From: Escherichia marmotae | GTDB taxonomy: Bacteria; Pseudomonadota; Gammaproteobacteria; Enterobacterales; Enterobacteriaceae | Direction of reading: 5' to 3' | DNA: 64,000 nt | NCBI RefSeq assembly: GCF_002900365.1 | Contig: NZ_CP025979.1 | Span: 434,001 to 498,000, forward strand | Part shown: piece by piece, positions 36,083-45,455 of the stretch | Numbering within the stretch: the first letter of the stretch is position 1 | Layout: the number at the start of each line of letters is the position of its first letter | Made by a program: the position numbers and the translations under genes | The notes under the pieces: model-generated | Database searches by the model: none | The model's input: the letters and a program-made list of their open reading frames with translations, nothing else | Told to the model about the DNA's origin: nothing

Positions 36083-36108
36083 AAACCACCTTCGGGTGGT
36101 TTTTTTGT
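36083..36108 (+). terminator. Terminator of the tRNA operon
   Basis: AAACCACC-TTCG-GGTGGTTT stem with a stable tetraloop followed by a T-run, about 45 nt past leuZ. Confidence 0.92.
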
Positions 36109-36233
36109 GTCTGCAACTTGTCGTTACACCCCTCTTATTTTTAATCACCGGGTAATCCACTCAAAAAGTATCTCTCTGCCAGACCGACATGTAAGATAGG
36201 CGCTGGCGAGTCGAGATCCACAAGGAAAAGCGT

Positions 36234-36899
36234 ATGAAAACTGGACCGTTAAACGAAAGTGAGTTGGAATGGCTGGATGATATCCTGACCAAATACAACA
36301 CTGAACACGCCATCCTTGATGTGGCTGAGCTGGACGGTTTATTGACGGCGGTGTTGAGTTCTCCGCAGGAAATTGAACCAGAACAGTGGCTGGTTGCTGT
36401 CTGGGGCGGGGCGGATTATGTGCCGCGCTGGGCGTCAGAAAAAGAGATGACGCGCTTTATGAATCTGGCTTTTCAACATATGGCCGATACCGCAGAACGT
36501 CTGAACGAATTTCCTGAGCAGTTTGAACCGTTGTTTGGCCTGCGAGAAGTTGACGGTAGCGAGCTGACGATTGTTGAGGAGTGGTGCTTTGGCTATATGC
36601 GTGGCGTTGCCCTCGCTGACTGGTCGGCATTGCCAGATTCGTTAAAACCGGCGCTTGAGGCGATAGCTCTACACGGTACAGAAGAAAACTTTGCGCGGGT
36701 AGAGAAGTTGTCGCCAGAAGCATTTGAAGAAAGCGTAGAAGCCATTCGACTGGCAGCGCTTGATTTACATGCTTACTGGATGGCGCATCCGCAGGAAAAA
36801 CCTGTTCAGCAACCGATCAAAGCAGAAGAAAAGCCGGGCCGTAACGATCCTTGTCCATGCGGCAGTGGTAAGAAATTTAAGCAGTGTTGCCTGCATTAA
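36234..36899 (+). CDS. yecA: UPF0149 family protein YecA with SEC-C motif
   Basis: A 221-residue protein with a UPF0149 domain and a C-terminal SEC-C metal-binding motif (GRNDPCPCGSGKKFKQCCLH), like that at the SecA C terminus. In K-12 it has been linked to SecA and ribosome binding. It ends convergently near tyrP. Confidence 0.92.
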   Translation: MKTGPLNESELEWLDDILTKYNTEHAILDVAELDGLLTAVLSSPQEIEPEQWLVAVWGGADYVPRWASEKEMTRFMNLAFQHMADTAERLNEFPEQFEPLFGLREVDGSELTIVEEWCFGYMRGVALADWSALPDSLKPALEAIALHGTEENFARVEKLSPEAFEESVEAIRLAALDLHAYWMAHPQEKPVQQPIKAEEKPGRNDPCPCGSGKKFKQCCLH

Positions 36900-36954
36900 G
36901 AGGGCATATTGGGTGCTGGAGATGTTTCCGCACCCAACGTTGTTATCAAGGCGA

Positions 36955-38166
36955 TTATCCCACTTCGGGTAACAATCCTGCCGCAATCAAAAATTGCACA
37001 CCAATCACGCCAATGCCGCAGAGAAACACTAACACCAGCGCCGGACGGCCACCTTTCACTCGATAAGCAGCTTGTGGATTATGCTTTCTGCTCTGCCAGG
37101 TCAGCAGGGAAGGGATAATTAACGCCAGCACCGCCAGCGCCACACCGGCGTAACCCAGCGCCATCACAAAGCCACGTGGGTAAAACAGCGCAAACGCCAG
37201 CGGCGGCAGAAAAGTAATTGCACCAGTTTGCAGTCGCCCTCCAACGGTATTTGAACGCTGAAACAAATCTGCCAGATAATCAAATAAGCCTAACGCTACG
37301 CCGAGAAAGGATGTTGCGAGGGCTAAGTCAGCAAATAAATGCACCGCCAGTTCGACATGCGGTGAGGCCACCACTTCGCGTAACGCCTGTAACAGTCCGT
37401 TTAACCCGGCATGATTAGCCAGCAGCCCCATAAAGGTTGTTGAATCAATGCTGCCCAGCGTCGCCAGTTGCCAGAAGATATACGCCACCAGAGGGATCGC
37501 ACTACCAGTAATAAACACCCAGCGCAGCTTGCGAATGTTGCCATCCATATAACTAACGATGCTCGGCACACTACCGTGGAAGCCAAACGAGGTAAAAATT
37601 ACCGGGATCGCAGACAACGCAAGTCCTTGTTGCAGCGGCAGGGTTAAAAGATTCATTTTATGAATATGCGGCAACAGCAGTACCAGCATCACCACCAGAA
37701 AAATAATTTTGGCGCTAAACAGAAAGCGGTTAAACAAATCGACCAGCGACGTCCCGACACAAACCACACCACCGGCAACAAAAGTGAACAACAACACGCC
37801 AGCGGTTGCCGACACTGGAATGCCTGTCCAGTCGCTGATGCTGGAGGCAAGTAATTCACCTGCACCGCTGATGTACGCCGCCGTCAGGGCATACATTAAA
37901 AACATCATACTGAAGCCAGTCAGCCACTGCCCATAACGCCCCAGATAGCGCTTTGCCAGCGTGCCCAGACCGGTGTCTGCCGGGACATGCTGGTACACCT
38001 CCAGCAGTAACAGCGCTGTGTAGCACATCAATGCCCAAAGCCCAATCAATAAGATTAACGTGACGCTAAAACCGACACCTGCCGCTGCCAGCGGCATTGC
38101 CAGCATACCCGCGCCAATTGTGGTTCCTGCCACGATAAAAACACTTCCCAGAGTTCTGTTTTTCAC
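36955..38166 (-). CDS. tyrP: Tyrosine-specific proton symporter TyrP
   Basis: A 403-residue inner-membrane transporter of the aromatic amino-acid permease family (Mtr/TnaB/TyrP), with about 11 hydrophobic helices. N terminus MKNRTLGSVFIVAGTTIGAG is typical. The upstream region has TyrR-box-like sequence at 38258-38275. Intact. Confidence 0.95.
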   Translation of the reverse strand: MKNRTLGSVFIVAGTTIGAGMLAMPLAAAGVGFSVTLILLIGLWALMCYTALLLLEVYQHVPADTGLGTLAKRYLGRYGQWLTGFSMMFLMYALTAAYISGAGELLASSISDWTGIPVSATAGVLLFTFVAGGVVCVGTSLVDLFNRFLFSAKIIFLVVMLVLLLPHIHKMNLLTLPLQQGLALSAIPVIFTSFGFHGSVPSIVSYMDGNIRKLRWVFITGSAIPLVAYIFWQLATLGSIDSTTFMGLLANHAGLNGLLQALREVVASPHVELAVHLFADLALATSFLGVALGLFDYLADLFQRSNTVGGRLQTGAITFLPPLAFALFYPRGFVMALGYAGVALAVLALIIPSLLTWQSRKHNPQAAYRVKGGRPALVLVFLCGIGVIGVQFLIAAGLLPEVG

Positions 38167-38257
38167 GCTTTCTTCTGTCCTGACGATCTTTATAAGTGAT
38201 ATCTGCGGCGCAGGTTAAGGCATTCTACATTTTTCGTCAAATCGACGTTACATTAGA

Positions 38258-38275
38258 TGTAAATAAAACTGTACG
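38258..38275 (-). promoter_or_regulatory. TyrR-box-like site upstream of tyrP
   Basis: TGTAAATAAAACTGTACG approximates the TyrR box TGTAAA-N6-TTTACA, with a good left half and a poor right half. tyrP is controlled by TyrR in K-12. The exact box borders are uncertain. Confidence 0.5.
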
Positions 38276-38356
38276 ATAAAATGCTTTCAGAACTGCGCTG
38301 GCGCAAAGCCTTGATGAGCGGCTATCGCTACGCTATGCCTTTTTTGAGGAGGAACG

Positions 38357-38596
38357 ATGGAATCTATTCACGGTCATGAAGTGTTAAATATGATGATTGA
38401 ATCAGGTGAGCAATATACGCACGCCAGTCTGGAGGCGGCGATTAAAGCGCGTTTTGGTGAACAGGCGCGTTTTCATACCTGCTCAGCAGAAGGGATGACT
38501 GCGGGCGAGTTGGTGGCGTTTCTGGCGGCGAAAGGTAAATTTATTCCCAGCGAAGAAGGGTTCTCAACCGATACAAGTAAAATTTGCCGTCACTGA
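38357..38596 (+). CDS. yecH: Small metal-binding-type protein YecH (DUF2492)
   Basis: A 79-residue protein of the DUF2492 family, function unknown, with His/Cys residues (HGHEV, HTCSAEG, CRH) suggesting a metal site. Ribosome site GAGGAGGA directly upstream. It sits convergent with ftnA. Confidence 0.9.
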   Translation: MESIHGHEVLNMMIESGEQYTHASLEAAIKARFGEQARFHTCSAEGMTAGELVAFLAAKGKFIPSEEGFSTDTSKICRH

Positions 38597-38603
38597 TATG
38601 CAA

Positions 38604-38626
38604 CGGCGGCAGAAAATCTGCCGCCG
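38604..38626. terminator. Hairpin between yecH and ftnA
   Basis: Stem CGGCGGCAGA / TCTGCCGCCG with an AAA loop between two convergent stops. Likely shared terminator. Confidence 0.78.
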
Positions 38627-38633
38627 GAGAAGA

Positions 38634-39131
38634 TTAGTTTTGCGTGTCGAGGGTAGAGAGTTCTTTATCGATGAAATAAAGACCTTCGCCGCTTTTACCT
38701 GCCAGGCTTAATTTATCAATAATCGATTTGAACAATTTCTCTTCTTCATGTTGCTCAGAAACATACCATTGCAGGAAATTAAATGTCGGGTAATCCTGAT
38801 TGGTCATGGCAGCATGAGCCAGTTCGTTAATTTTCTGCGTGATTAATTGTTCATGCTTATAAGTTTCCTGGAATAATTCATCAAGTGAAGAATATTCAGC
38901 AAACGGGGATTCAACAGTATTAATACGCGGTAAGTTTCCGGTATCGGTCAGATAGTCAAACAGACGCTGCATATGCGTCATCTCTTCCTGGGCGTGACGG
39001 CGCAGAAACGCGGCCGCGCCTTCAAAGGTATGGTAGCTGCACCAGGCGCTCATTTGTTGATAAAGCAGCGAAGAGTACAGTTCCAGGTTCATCTGCTCAT
39101 TGAGTTTTTCAATCATTTCTGGTTTCAGCAT
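38634..39131 (-). CDS. ftnA: Ferritin FtnA
   Basis: A 165-residue non-haem ferritin, the main iron store. Ferroxidase ligands are readable: Glu in NLELYSS, Glu/His in [12 protein letters not shown] and Glu in SEQHEEE. ATG 39131 gives [10 protein letters not shown]; the frame upstream would add five residues. Expression in K-12 is raised by Fur in iron-rich conditions. Confidence 0.96.
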
Positions 39132-39309
39132 GATAGTGCTCCACAAAGGTTATTTTTGTTTCTGTGGCGCCACTATAATTTGTTATTTTATTATTTGCAA
39201 AAGGTAAAATATTAAATTCAATTATTAAAAATACGAATGGGAATAAAACGCATTACTGCTATTTATGGCATCAATTAACCAGCGAAGCCTCCCTCGCTGA
39301 TTAAGGTCT

Positions 39310-39633
39310 TTATTGATAAGTCGAGGGTATTAAAATTTGGCACTGATACGACAGTGTAAATTCCGTATTCAGACATAACGACCCCGCAAACACACTACAG
39401 TTACTTACAGGTTGCCCAAACGCAATGGCGCGGGTAAACCCTGCCTGCTGACATGCACGTTGCGCTATTTCCTGATTGAGATAGCTGTCAGTACGGGCGT
39501 TTTGTAAAAATGCCTGATCGTAAACGAGGCGCACAATACCGCTCGTGGCGTTGACTTCGCTCAATTGAGCCTGACGAGTTACGGTGCAGCCCGCTAATGT
39601 TAAAAGTGAAAGAACAATTATCAGATGTTTCAT
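39310..39633 (-). CDS. yecR: Lipoprotein YecR
   Basis: A 107-residue lipoprotein; the signal peptide MKHLIIVLSLLTLAGC ends in an LAGC lipobox. In K-12 it is part of the flagellar regulon, although I could not find a clear sigma-28 promoter upstream. Function unknown. Four further cysteines lie in the mature part. Confidence 0.88.
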   Translation of the reverse strand: MKHLIIVLSLLTLAGCTVTRQAQLSEVNATSGIVRLVYDQAFLQNARTDSYLNQEIAQRACQQAGFTRAIAFGQPVSNCSVFAGSLCLNTEFTLSYQCQILIPSTYQ

Positions 39634-39798
39634 GTCACTGCCTGAAGAGGAAGAAGAAACAGGTATTGTACTTGCGGATACGACCAGGCTATGGACAGAA
39701 AAGACGACGGATCGGTGCTATTCCTTGCTTTTTCCAGAGGTCAGACAGTTAGCGGTGACTTTATGGTTATCATTTTTATAACATTAAAGGGGTGTTTA

Positions 39799-39814
39799 TG
39801 TGATTCAGGTCACA
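39799..39814 (+). promoter_or_regulatory. CRP site upstream of azuCR
   Basis: TGTGA-TTCAGG-TCACA, a perfect CRP palindrome. It precedes a -35 TTGATT (39821-39826) and -10 TATTAT (39843-39848) with 16-bp spacing. azuC is known to respond to CRP; the site nearly abuts the -35. Confidence 0.85.
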
Positions 39815-39896
39815 TAAAGATTGATTTTTGTGATGATTGTCATATTATAAGTGCAAAGACGATAACACCTGCATAACAAATGGTCGGAGTGCCGCG

Positions 39897-39983
39897 ATGA
39901 AACTGCGCAAAATCCTGAAAAGTATGTTTAATAACTATTGCAAGACGTTCAAAGATGTACCGCCAGGCAATATGTTCAGATAA
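39897..39983 (+). CDS. azuC: Small membrane-associated protein AzuC (28 residues)
   Basis: 28 codons starting MKLRKILKSMF and ending GNMFR, with GGAG just upstream. It matches K-12 AzuC, a basic amphipathic peptide that binds the membrane and glycerol-3-phosphate dehydrogenase GlpD. It is too short for normal ORF callers. Confidence 0.92.
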   Translation: MKLRKILKSMFNNYCKTFKDVPPGNMFR

Positions 39984-39987
39984 CAAG

Positions 39988-40010
39988 AAACCTGCTCCGG
40001 CAGGTTTTTT
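39988..40010 (+). terminator. azuCR terminator
   Basis: AAACCTGC-TCCG-GCAGGTTT stem followed by a T-run, five bases past the azuC stop. Confidence 0.9.
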
Positions 40011-40095
40011 GTATCCTGAGGACGGTGGATGTGACTATCGCTGAAGAAGTGAAGCCGCTACTATATCGGCTTTCAAATGCTATCAGGAGTTTACA

Positions 40096-40347
40096 ATGTC
40101 CCAGCCGCTGAATGCCGATCAGGAACTGGTTTCTGATGTTGTCGCTTGCCAGTTGGTGATCAAACAAATTCTCGACGTGCTCGATGTGATTGCACCTGTT
40201 GAGGTTCGTGAAAAAATGTCTGGCCAGTTGAAGAATATTGATTTTACTAACCATCCCGCCGCAGCCGATCCGGTTACGATGCGTGCTATCCAGAAAGCTA
40301 TCGCATTGATTGAACTCAAGTTTACCCCACAAAGTGAATCCCATTAA
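40096..40347 (+). CDS. yecJ: Small protein YecJ (DUF2766)
   Basis: An 83-residue helical protein of DUF2766, function unknown, full length relative to K-12. Ribosome site AGGAG before the ATG. The antisense frame over it (39976-40392) is a shadow. It ends just before a strong inverted repeat that separates it from ftnB. Confidence 0.88.
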   Translation: MSQPLNADQELVSDVVACQLVIKQILDVLDVIAPVEVREKMSGQLKNIDFTNHPAAADPVTMRAIQKAIALIELKFTPQSESH

Positions 40348-40386
40348 AAAAACCGCTGCTTCAAGAGTATGAAGCAGCGGTTTTCT
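40346..40386. terminator. Bidirectional terminator between yecJ and ftnB
   Basis: AAAACCGCTGCTTCA / TGAAGCAGCGGTTTT stem with a short AGAGTA loop and A/T runs at both ends. Confidence 0.88.
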
Positions 40387-40431
40387 CAACAATTTTTATA
40401 TCCGGCGCGTGATTTAAGGCGTCGATTTTTA

Positions 40432-40935
40432 TTAGTGTATCTGATGCGACACAACATTAAGAACATGCTGGTCGGTCTGGACAGGGCACATACCGGCACG
40501 TTTCGCGCTGCGTACTTCATCAAGAATGGTTTGCAGTAACAGGCCATCGTGCTGCTGTTCTTTTTCCAGATCGCGCAGGAAATCGACGGTTGAATCATCA
40601 TTCAATTCTTTAGCTTCATCGGCTAATTGTGCCAGCTTGCTTGAACGCTGCTCGTATTCTTCCATCGTTTTTTGGAAGAGTTCTTCCAGAGAGTTAAGCT
40701 TTTCACCTGGCACATCAATAGCTTTAACGATGGGCGTCGCGCCGATACTTTTCATAAAATTAAACATGCGCATCATTTGGGTCACGTTACTCTGTGCCTG
40801 GGCGCGAAGGAAAGTAGCGGTGCCATTCAGACTTTGTTCAGAACACCAGTTGCTCAGGTGAAGGTAGAGATTGGATGCGTAAAACTCGCGGTTCATTTGG
40901 GTGTTGAGTTTGAGAAGCATTCCAGTGGTTGCCAT
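40432..40935 (-). CDS. ftnB: Ferritin-like protein FtnB
   Basis: A 167-residue ferritin-like protein. Where FtnA has EEMTHM at the ferroxidase site, FtnB has SNVTQM, so key iron ligands are missing, as known for this paralogue. A role in iron-sulfur repair has been proposed. ATG at 40935 with a normal length. Intact. Confidence 0.94.
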   Translation of the reverse strand: MATTGMLLKLNTQMNREFYASNLYLHLSNWCSEQSLNGTATFLRAQAQSNVTQMMRMFNFMKSIGATPIVKAIDVPGEKLNSLEELFQKTMEEYEQRSSKLAQLADEAKELNDDSTVDFLRDLEKEQQHDGLLLQTILDEVRSAKRAGMCPVQTDQHVLNVVSHQIH

Positions 40936-41717
40936 ACCTAATATCCTTATATCCAGAAGACGTGAGGTGCAAGATGAATCAAAACACCGTAATTACTGTT
41001 TGCAGAATAATTCCTTTCTGCATGTCCGAAATGTGATCGTGGAGTCAATTCTGACGATGATCTAAAATAAGCATAACGTCTGAACGAATATAAGAAAATC
41101 CTTAAATCACCAAGTTTATAATTTTTTACATTTCATTGATAAGAGCAATGGGTTTGCAATAATTGTCAATGCTGTGCATTTGTGTATCTCATTGATATTA
41201 AATTAAAATATTAATGACATGATGACGATGTGATATTTTAAAACTTTTCCTGACTATGAGAGGTGGCTCTCATTATCGATTTACTCTTAATTAATGATGG
41301 TGGTGATAATTAACGCCGAAATGAATTTTGTACAAGCGCTTACCCATTTTACCATTCAGCTTAAAATGGACAGACTTCTGTCCGGTAATAATTAGATTAA
41401 AAAAAAGACACTCCAGACCACTCAACGCATACCACAAGGACTTCCAGGCTAATGTCATGGACTAATCTGCTAATGCACTTTTTATTTGTCAGACAATTGT
41501 TGTTTCCAGTATGTCATTTCTCGCTAAATTCATGCACGTTCTGACTGTAATTCTGCGATGTGATATTGCTCTCCTATGGAGAATTAATTTCTCGCTAAAA
41601 CTATGCCAACACGGCCAATTATCTTTTCGTTAAAGGTAATGCTTTGTTTTCCGATTAAATTAACCAAAGTTCTTAGTTTTTACCCTACAAAAAATGATGC
41701 TAAAGCTGGAGATAACC
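40936..41717. promoter_or_regulatory. ftnB/araF regulatory region (AraC, CRP)
   Basis: 782-bp non-coding region. The right half should hold the araFGH promoter. TATGTC-N7-GCTA (41510-41526) fits an AraC half-site (TATGGA-N7-GCTA) with two mismatches. The word TTTCTCGCTAAA occurs twice, 71 bp apart (41517-41528, 41588-41599). A CRP-like half-site TGTGA starts at 41559 and TATGGA lies at about 41575. In the left part I see only AT-rich DNA and a GGACAGA / TCTGTCC inverted repeat near 41369-41384. No ORF is supported. Confidence 0.6.
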
Positions 41718-42707
41718 ATGCACAAATTTACTAAAGCTCTTGCGGCCATCGGTCTGGCTGCTGTTATGTCACAATCCGCTATGGCAGAAAACCTGAAACT
41801 CGGTTTCTTGGTAAAGCAACCCGAAGAGCCGTGGTTCCAGACCGAATGGAAATTTGCCGATAAAGCCGGGAAAGATTTAGGCTTTGAAGTTATTAAGATT
41901 GCCGTACCGGATGGTGAAAAAACGCTGAACGCTATCGACAGCCTGGCGGCCAGTGGCGCGAAAGGATTTGTCATTTGTACGCCAGACCCGAAATTGGGTT
42001 CCGCTATTGTGGCGAAAGCACGTGGCTATGGTATGAAAGTTATTGCCGTGGATGATCAGTTTGTAAATGCCAAAGGTAAGCCGATGGATACCGTGCCGTT
42101 GGTGATGATGGCGGCGACCAAAATTGGCGAGCGTCAGGGCCAGGAACTGTATAAAGAGATGCAGAAACGAGGTTGGGATGTAAAAGAAAGTGCCGTAATG
42201 GCGATTACAGCTAACGAACTGGATACCGCTCGTCGTCGTACTACAGGCTCTATGGACGCGCTGAAAGCTGCCGGATTCCCGGAAAAACAAATTTATCAGG
42301 TTCCTACCAAATCTAACGATATCCCGGGGGCATTTGACGCCGCCAACTCCATGCTGGTTCAGCATCCTGAAGTTAAACACTGGCTGATCGTCGGGATGAA
42401 CGATAGCACTGTGCTTGGCGGCGTGCGCGCGACGGAAGGTCAGGGCTTTAAAGCGGCAGATATCATCGGTATCGGTATCAACGGCGTGGATGCAGTAAGC
42501 GAGTTGTCCAAAGCCCAGGCTACCGGTTTCTACGGTTCACTGCTGCCAAGCCCGGACGTACATGGTTATAAGTCCAGCGAAATGCTCTACAACTGGGTAG
42601 CGAAAGACGCAGAACCACCGAAATTCACTGAAGTTACCGATGTCGTTCTGATTACGCGCGACAACTTTAAAGAAGAACTGGAGAAAAAAGGGTTAGGCGG
42701 TAAGTAA
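41718..42707 (+). CDS. araF: L-arabinose-binding periplasmic protein AraF
   Basis: A 329-residue family-2 sugar-binding protein with signal peptide ending MSQSAMA|ENLKLGF. It binds L-arabinose for the AraGH transporter. ATG 41718 is preferred to an upstream frame of eight codons. A GC hairpin after the stop likely stabilises the abundant araF message. Confidence 0.96.
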   Translation: MHKFTKALAAIGLAAVMSQSAMAENLKLGFLVKQPEEPWFQTEWKFADKAGKDLGFEVIKIAVPDGEKTLNAIDSLAASGAKGFVICTPDPKLGSAIVAKARGYGMKVIAVDDQFVNAKGKPMDTVPLVMMAATKIGERQGQELYKEMQKRGWDVKESAVMAITANELDTARRRTTGSMDALKAAGFPEKQIYQVPTKSNDIPGAFDAANSMLVQHPEVKHWLIVGMNDSTVLGGVRATEGQGFKAADIIGIGINGVDAVSELSKAQATGFYGSLLPSPDVHGYKSSEMLYNWVAKDAEPPKFTEVTDVVLITRDNFKEELEKKGLGGK

Positions 42708-42722
42708 TCTGCCGAAAAAATT

Positions 42723-42745
42723 CCCCTCTGCGTGATGCAGAGGGG
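42723..42745 (+). terminator. Intercistronic hairpin between araF and araG
   Basis: CCCCTCTGC-GTGAT-GCAGAGGGG perfect stem without a U-tract. Probably a partial terminator or 3' stabiliser that keeps araF above araGH. Confidence 0.7.
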
Positions 42746-42776
42746 GTGTGAATGACCAGTGATTCACGGAGACGTT

Positions 42777-44291
42777 ATGCAACAGTCTACCCCGTATCTC
42801 TCATTTCGCGGCATTGGTAAAACCTTTCCCGGCGTTAAGGCGCTTACGGACATCAGTTTTGACTGCTATGCCGGTCAGGTTCATGCGTTGATGGGTGAAA
42901 ATGGTGCCGGTAAATCAACACTCTTAAAAATCCTTAGCGGCAACTATGCGCCAACCACGGGTTCTGTCGCAATTAGCGGACAGGAAATATCCTTTTCCGA
43001 CACTACCGCTGCGCTTAACGCGGGGGTTGCGATTATTTACCAGGAACTGCATCTCGTGCCGGAAATGACCGTCGCGGAAAATATTTATCTCGGCCAGCTT
43101 CCTCATAAAGGCGGCATAGTGAATCGTTCGCTGCTGAACTATGAAGCGGGTTTACAACTTAAACATCTGGGGATGGATATTGACCCCGGTACGCCACTGA
43201 AATATCTCTCCATCGGCCAGTGGCAGATGGTTGAAATAGCCAAAGCGCTGGCGCGTAACGCCAAAATTATCGCCTTTGATGAGCCAACCAGTTCTCTGTC
43301 GGCACGAGAAATTGACAACCTTTTCCGCGTCATTCGTGAACTGCGAAAAGAGGGGCGAGTGATCTTATACGTTTCTCACCGTATGGAAGAAATATTTGCC
43401 CTAAGTGACGCCATTACCGTCTTCAAAGATGGGCGTTATGTCAAAACCTTCACTGATATGCAGCAAGTAAATCATGAGTCACTGGTACAGGCGATGGTTG
43501 GTCGCGATCTCGGTGATATCTACGGCTGGCAACCGCGCAGCTATGGTGAGGAGCGGCTGCGTCTGGATGCAGTGAAAGCACTAGGTGTACGCACGCCAAT
43601 AAGCCTGACTGTTCGCAGTGGCGAAATCGTCGGTCTGTTTGGACTGGTAGGGGCAGGGCGTAGCGAATTAATGAAAGGTATGTTTGGCGGTACGCAAATC
43701 ACTGCCGGTCAGGTTTATATCGACCAAAGGCCGATCGATATCCGTAAACCGGGCCACGCTATTGCTGCTGGTATGATGCTCTGCCCGGAAGATCGCAAAG
43801 CGGAAGGCATTATTCCGGTGCATTCCGTTCGTGACAATATCAACATCAGCGCCCGTCGCAAGCATGTGCTCGGCGGTTGTGTGATCAACAACGGCTGGGA
43901 AGAAAACAATGCTGATCACCACATTCGTTCGCTCAACATCAAAACGCCGGGCGCAGAGCAACTGATCATGAATCTCTCTGGTGGTAATCAGCAAAAAGCC
44001 ATTCTTGGGCGCTGGTTATCGGAAGATATGAAGGTCATTTTGCTGGATGAACCAACGCGCGGCATTGATGTGGGCGCTAAGCACGAAATTTACAACGTGA
44101 TTTATACGCTGGCGGCGCAGGGCGTGGCGGTGCTGTTTGCCTCCAGCGATCTGCCCGAAGTCCTTGGCGTAGCCGATCGTATTGTCGTCATGCGTGAGGG
44201 CGAAATCGCCGGTGAATTGCTACACGAACAGGCAGATGAGCGTCAGGCACTAAGCCTTGCTATGCCTAAAGTCAGCCAGGCTGTTGCCTGA
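42777..44291 (+). CDS. araG: L-arabinose ABC ATPase AraG
   Basis: A 504-residue double ABC ATPase. The first half has Walker A GENGAGKST and Walker B IIAFDEPTS; the second has the degenerate P-loop GLVGAGRSE, signature LSGGNQQK and VILLDEPTRG. This is the usual asymmetry of sugar importers. Start ATG 42777; the upstream in-frame ATG is ignored. Confidence 0.97.
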   Translation: MQQSTPYLSFRGIGKTFPGVKALTDISFDCYAGQVHALMGENGAGKSTLLKILSGNYAPTTGSVAISGQEISFSDTTAALNAGVAIIYQELHLVPEMTVAENIYLGQLPHKGGIVNRSLLNYEAGLQLKHLGMDIDPGTPLKYLSIGQWQMVEIAKALARNAKIIAFDEPTSSLSAREIDNLFRVIRELRKEGRVILYVSHRMEEIFALSDAITVFKDGRYVKTFTDMQQVNHESLVQAMVGRDLGDIYGWQPRSYGEERLRLDAVKALGVRTPISLTVRSGEIVGLFGLVGAGRSELMKGMFGGTQITAGQVYIDQRPIDIRKPGHAIAAGMMLCPEDRKAEGIIPVHSVRDNINISARRKHVLGGCVINNGWEENNADHHIRSLNIKTPGAEQLIMNLSGGNQQKAILGRWLSEDMKVILLDEPTRGIDVGAKHEIYNVIYTLAAQGVAVLFASSDLPEVLGVADRIVVMREGEIAGELLHEQADERQALSLAMPKVSQAVA

Positions 44292-44302
44292 GTAAGGAGA
44301 GT

Positions 44303-45292
44303 ATGATGTCTTCTGTTTCTACATCGGGGTCTGGCGCGCCTAAGTCGTCATTCAGCCTCGGCCGTATCTGGGATCAGTACGGTATGCTGGTGGTGTTTGC
44401 GGTGCTGTTTATCGCCTGTGCCATTTTTGTACCGAACTTTGCCACCTTCATTAATATGAAAGGTCTCGGGCTGGCAATATCCATGTCGGGAATGGTGGCT
44501 TGCGGCATGTTGTTCTGCCTCGCTTCGGGGGACTTTGACCTTTCCGTCGCTTCGGTAATTGCCTGCGCAGGTGTCACGACGGCGGTGGTTATCAATCTGA
44601 CCGAAAGCCTGTGGATTGGCGTGGCGGCAGGTTTGCTGCTGGGCGTCCTCTGTGGTCTGGTGAATGGTTTTGTTATCGCCAAACTAAAAATCAACGCCTT
44701 GATTACGACGCTGGCGACGATGCAGATTGTTCGTGGTCTGGCGTACATCATTTCTGATGGTAAAGCGGTCGGTATCGAAGATGAAAGTTTCTTTGCTCTT
44801 GGTTATGCCAACTGGTTCGGCCTGCCTGCGCCAATCTGGCTTACGGTGGCTTGTCTGATTGTCTTCGGTTTGCTGCTGAACAAAACCACCTTTGGGCGCA
44901 ACACGCTGGCGATTGGTGGTAATGAAGAGGCGGCGCGTCTGGCTGGTGTACCCGTTGTCCGCACCAAAATCATTATCTTTGTTCTCTCTGGTCTGGTATC
45001 GGCAATTGCCGGGATTGTTCTGGCTTCACGTATGACCAGCGGTCAGCCGATGACTTCGATAGGCTATGAGTTGATTGTTATCTCCGCCTGCGTTTTAGGC
45101 GGCGTTTCTCTGAAAGGTGGCATCGGAAAAATCTCATATGTAGTGGCGGGTATCTTAATTTTAGGCACTGTAGAAAACGCCATGAACCTGCTCAATATTT
45201 CTCCGTTTGCGCAGTACGTTGTCCGCGGCTTAATCCTGCTGGCGGCGGTGATCTTCGACCGTTATAAGCAAAAAGCGAAACGCACTGTCTGA
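44303..45292 (+). CDS. araH: L-arabinose ABC permease AraH
   Basis: A 329-residue (328 from the second ATG) inner-membrane permease with eight to ten hydrophobic helices, of the ribose/arabinose permease family. Twelve bp after araG, with AAGGAGAG. Full length. Confidence 0.95.
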   Translation: MMSSVSTSGSGAPKSSFSLGRIWDQYGMLVVFAVLFIACAIFVPNFATFINMKGLGLAISMSGMVACGMLFCLASGDFDLSVASVIACAGVTTAVVINLTESLWIGVAAGLLLGVLCGLVNGFVIAKLKINALITTLATMQIVRGLAYIISDGKAVGIEDESFFALGYANWFGLPAPIWLTVACLIVFGLLLNKTTFGRNTLAIGGNEEAARLAGVPVVRTKIIIFVLSGLVSAIAGIVLASRMTSGQPMTSIGYELIVISACVLGGVSLKGGIGKISYVVAGILILGTVENAMNLLNISPFAQYVVRGLILLAAVIFDRYKQKAKRTV

Positions 45293-45329
45293 TGTTTTTT
45301 TCAGCATAAATTTAGTTCGACTTTCCTCC

Positions 45330-45366
45330 ACAGCCAACCGCCACAAAGGTTGGCTGTTCTTTTTTG
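45330..45366 (+). terminator. araFGH terminator
   Basis: ACAGCCAACC / GGTTGGCTGT 10-bp stem, then TCTTTTTTG. Confidence 0.92.
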
Positions 45367-45369
45367 CAA

Positions 45370-45400
45370 ATGGCGAGCTACGTCACACTGTCTATACTTA
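45370..45400 (+). promoter_or_regulatory. otsBA promoter (sigma-S type -10)
   Basis: TCTATACTT (45391-45399) fits the extended -10 CTATACT preferred by sigma-S. otsBA is a known RpoS-dependent osmotic-stress operon. Confidence 0.6.
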
Positions 45401-45455
45401 CATGTCTGTAAAGCGCGTTCTGCGCGAACTATAAAAAGATAAGGAGGAGTACCGG

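Larger units (their letters stand above)
39855..40010 (+). ncRNA. azuR: AzuCR dual-function RNA (IsrB)
   Basis: Short transcript predicted from the promoter at 39821-39848 to the terminator at about 39988-40010. In K-12 this RNA both encodes the AzuC peptide and acts by base pairing, affecting galE and glycerol metabolism. The 5' end is estimated from the -10. Confidence 0.75.

Noticed and set aside
39634..39896. Sigma-28 promoter for yecR
   Set aside because: I searched the region upstream of yecR for TAAA-N15-GCCGATAA on the minus strand and did not find a convincing match.
39976..40392. 138-residue minus-strand frame over yecJ
   Set aside because: It runs through the azuCR terminator, all of yecJ and the yecJ-ftnB terminator; yecJ is the conserved gene.
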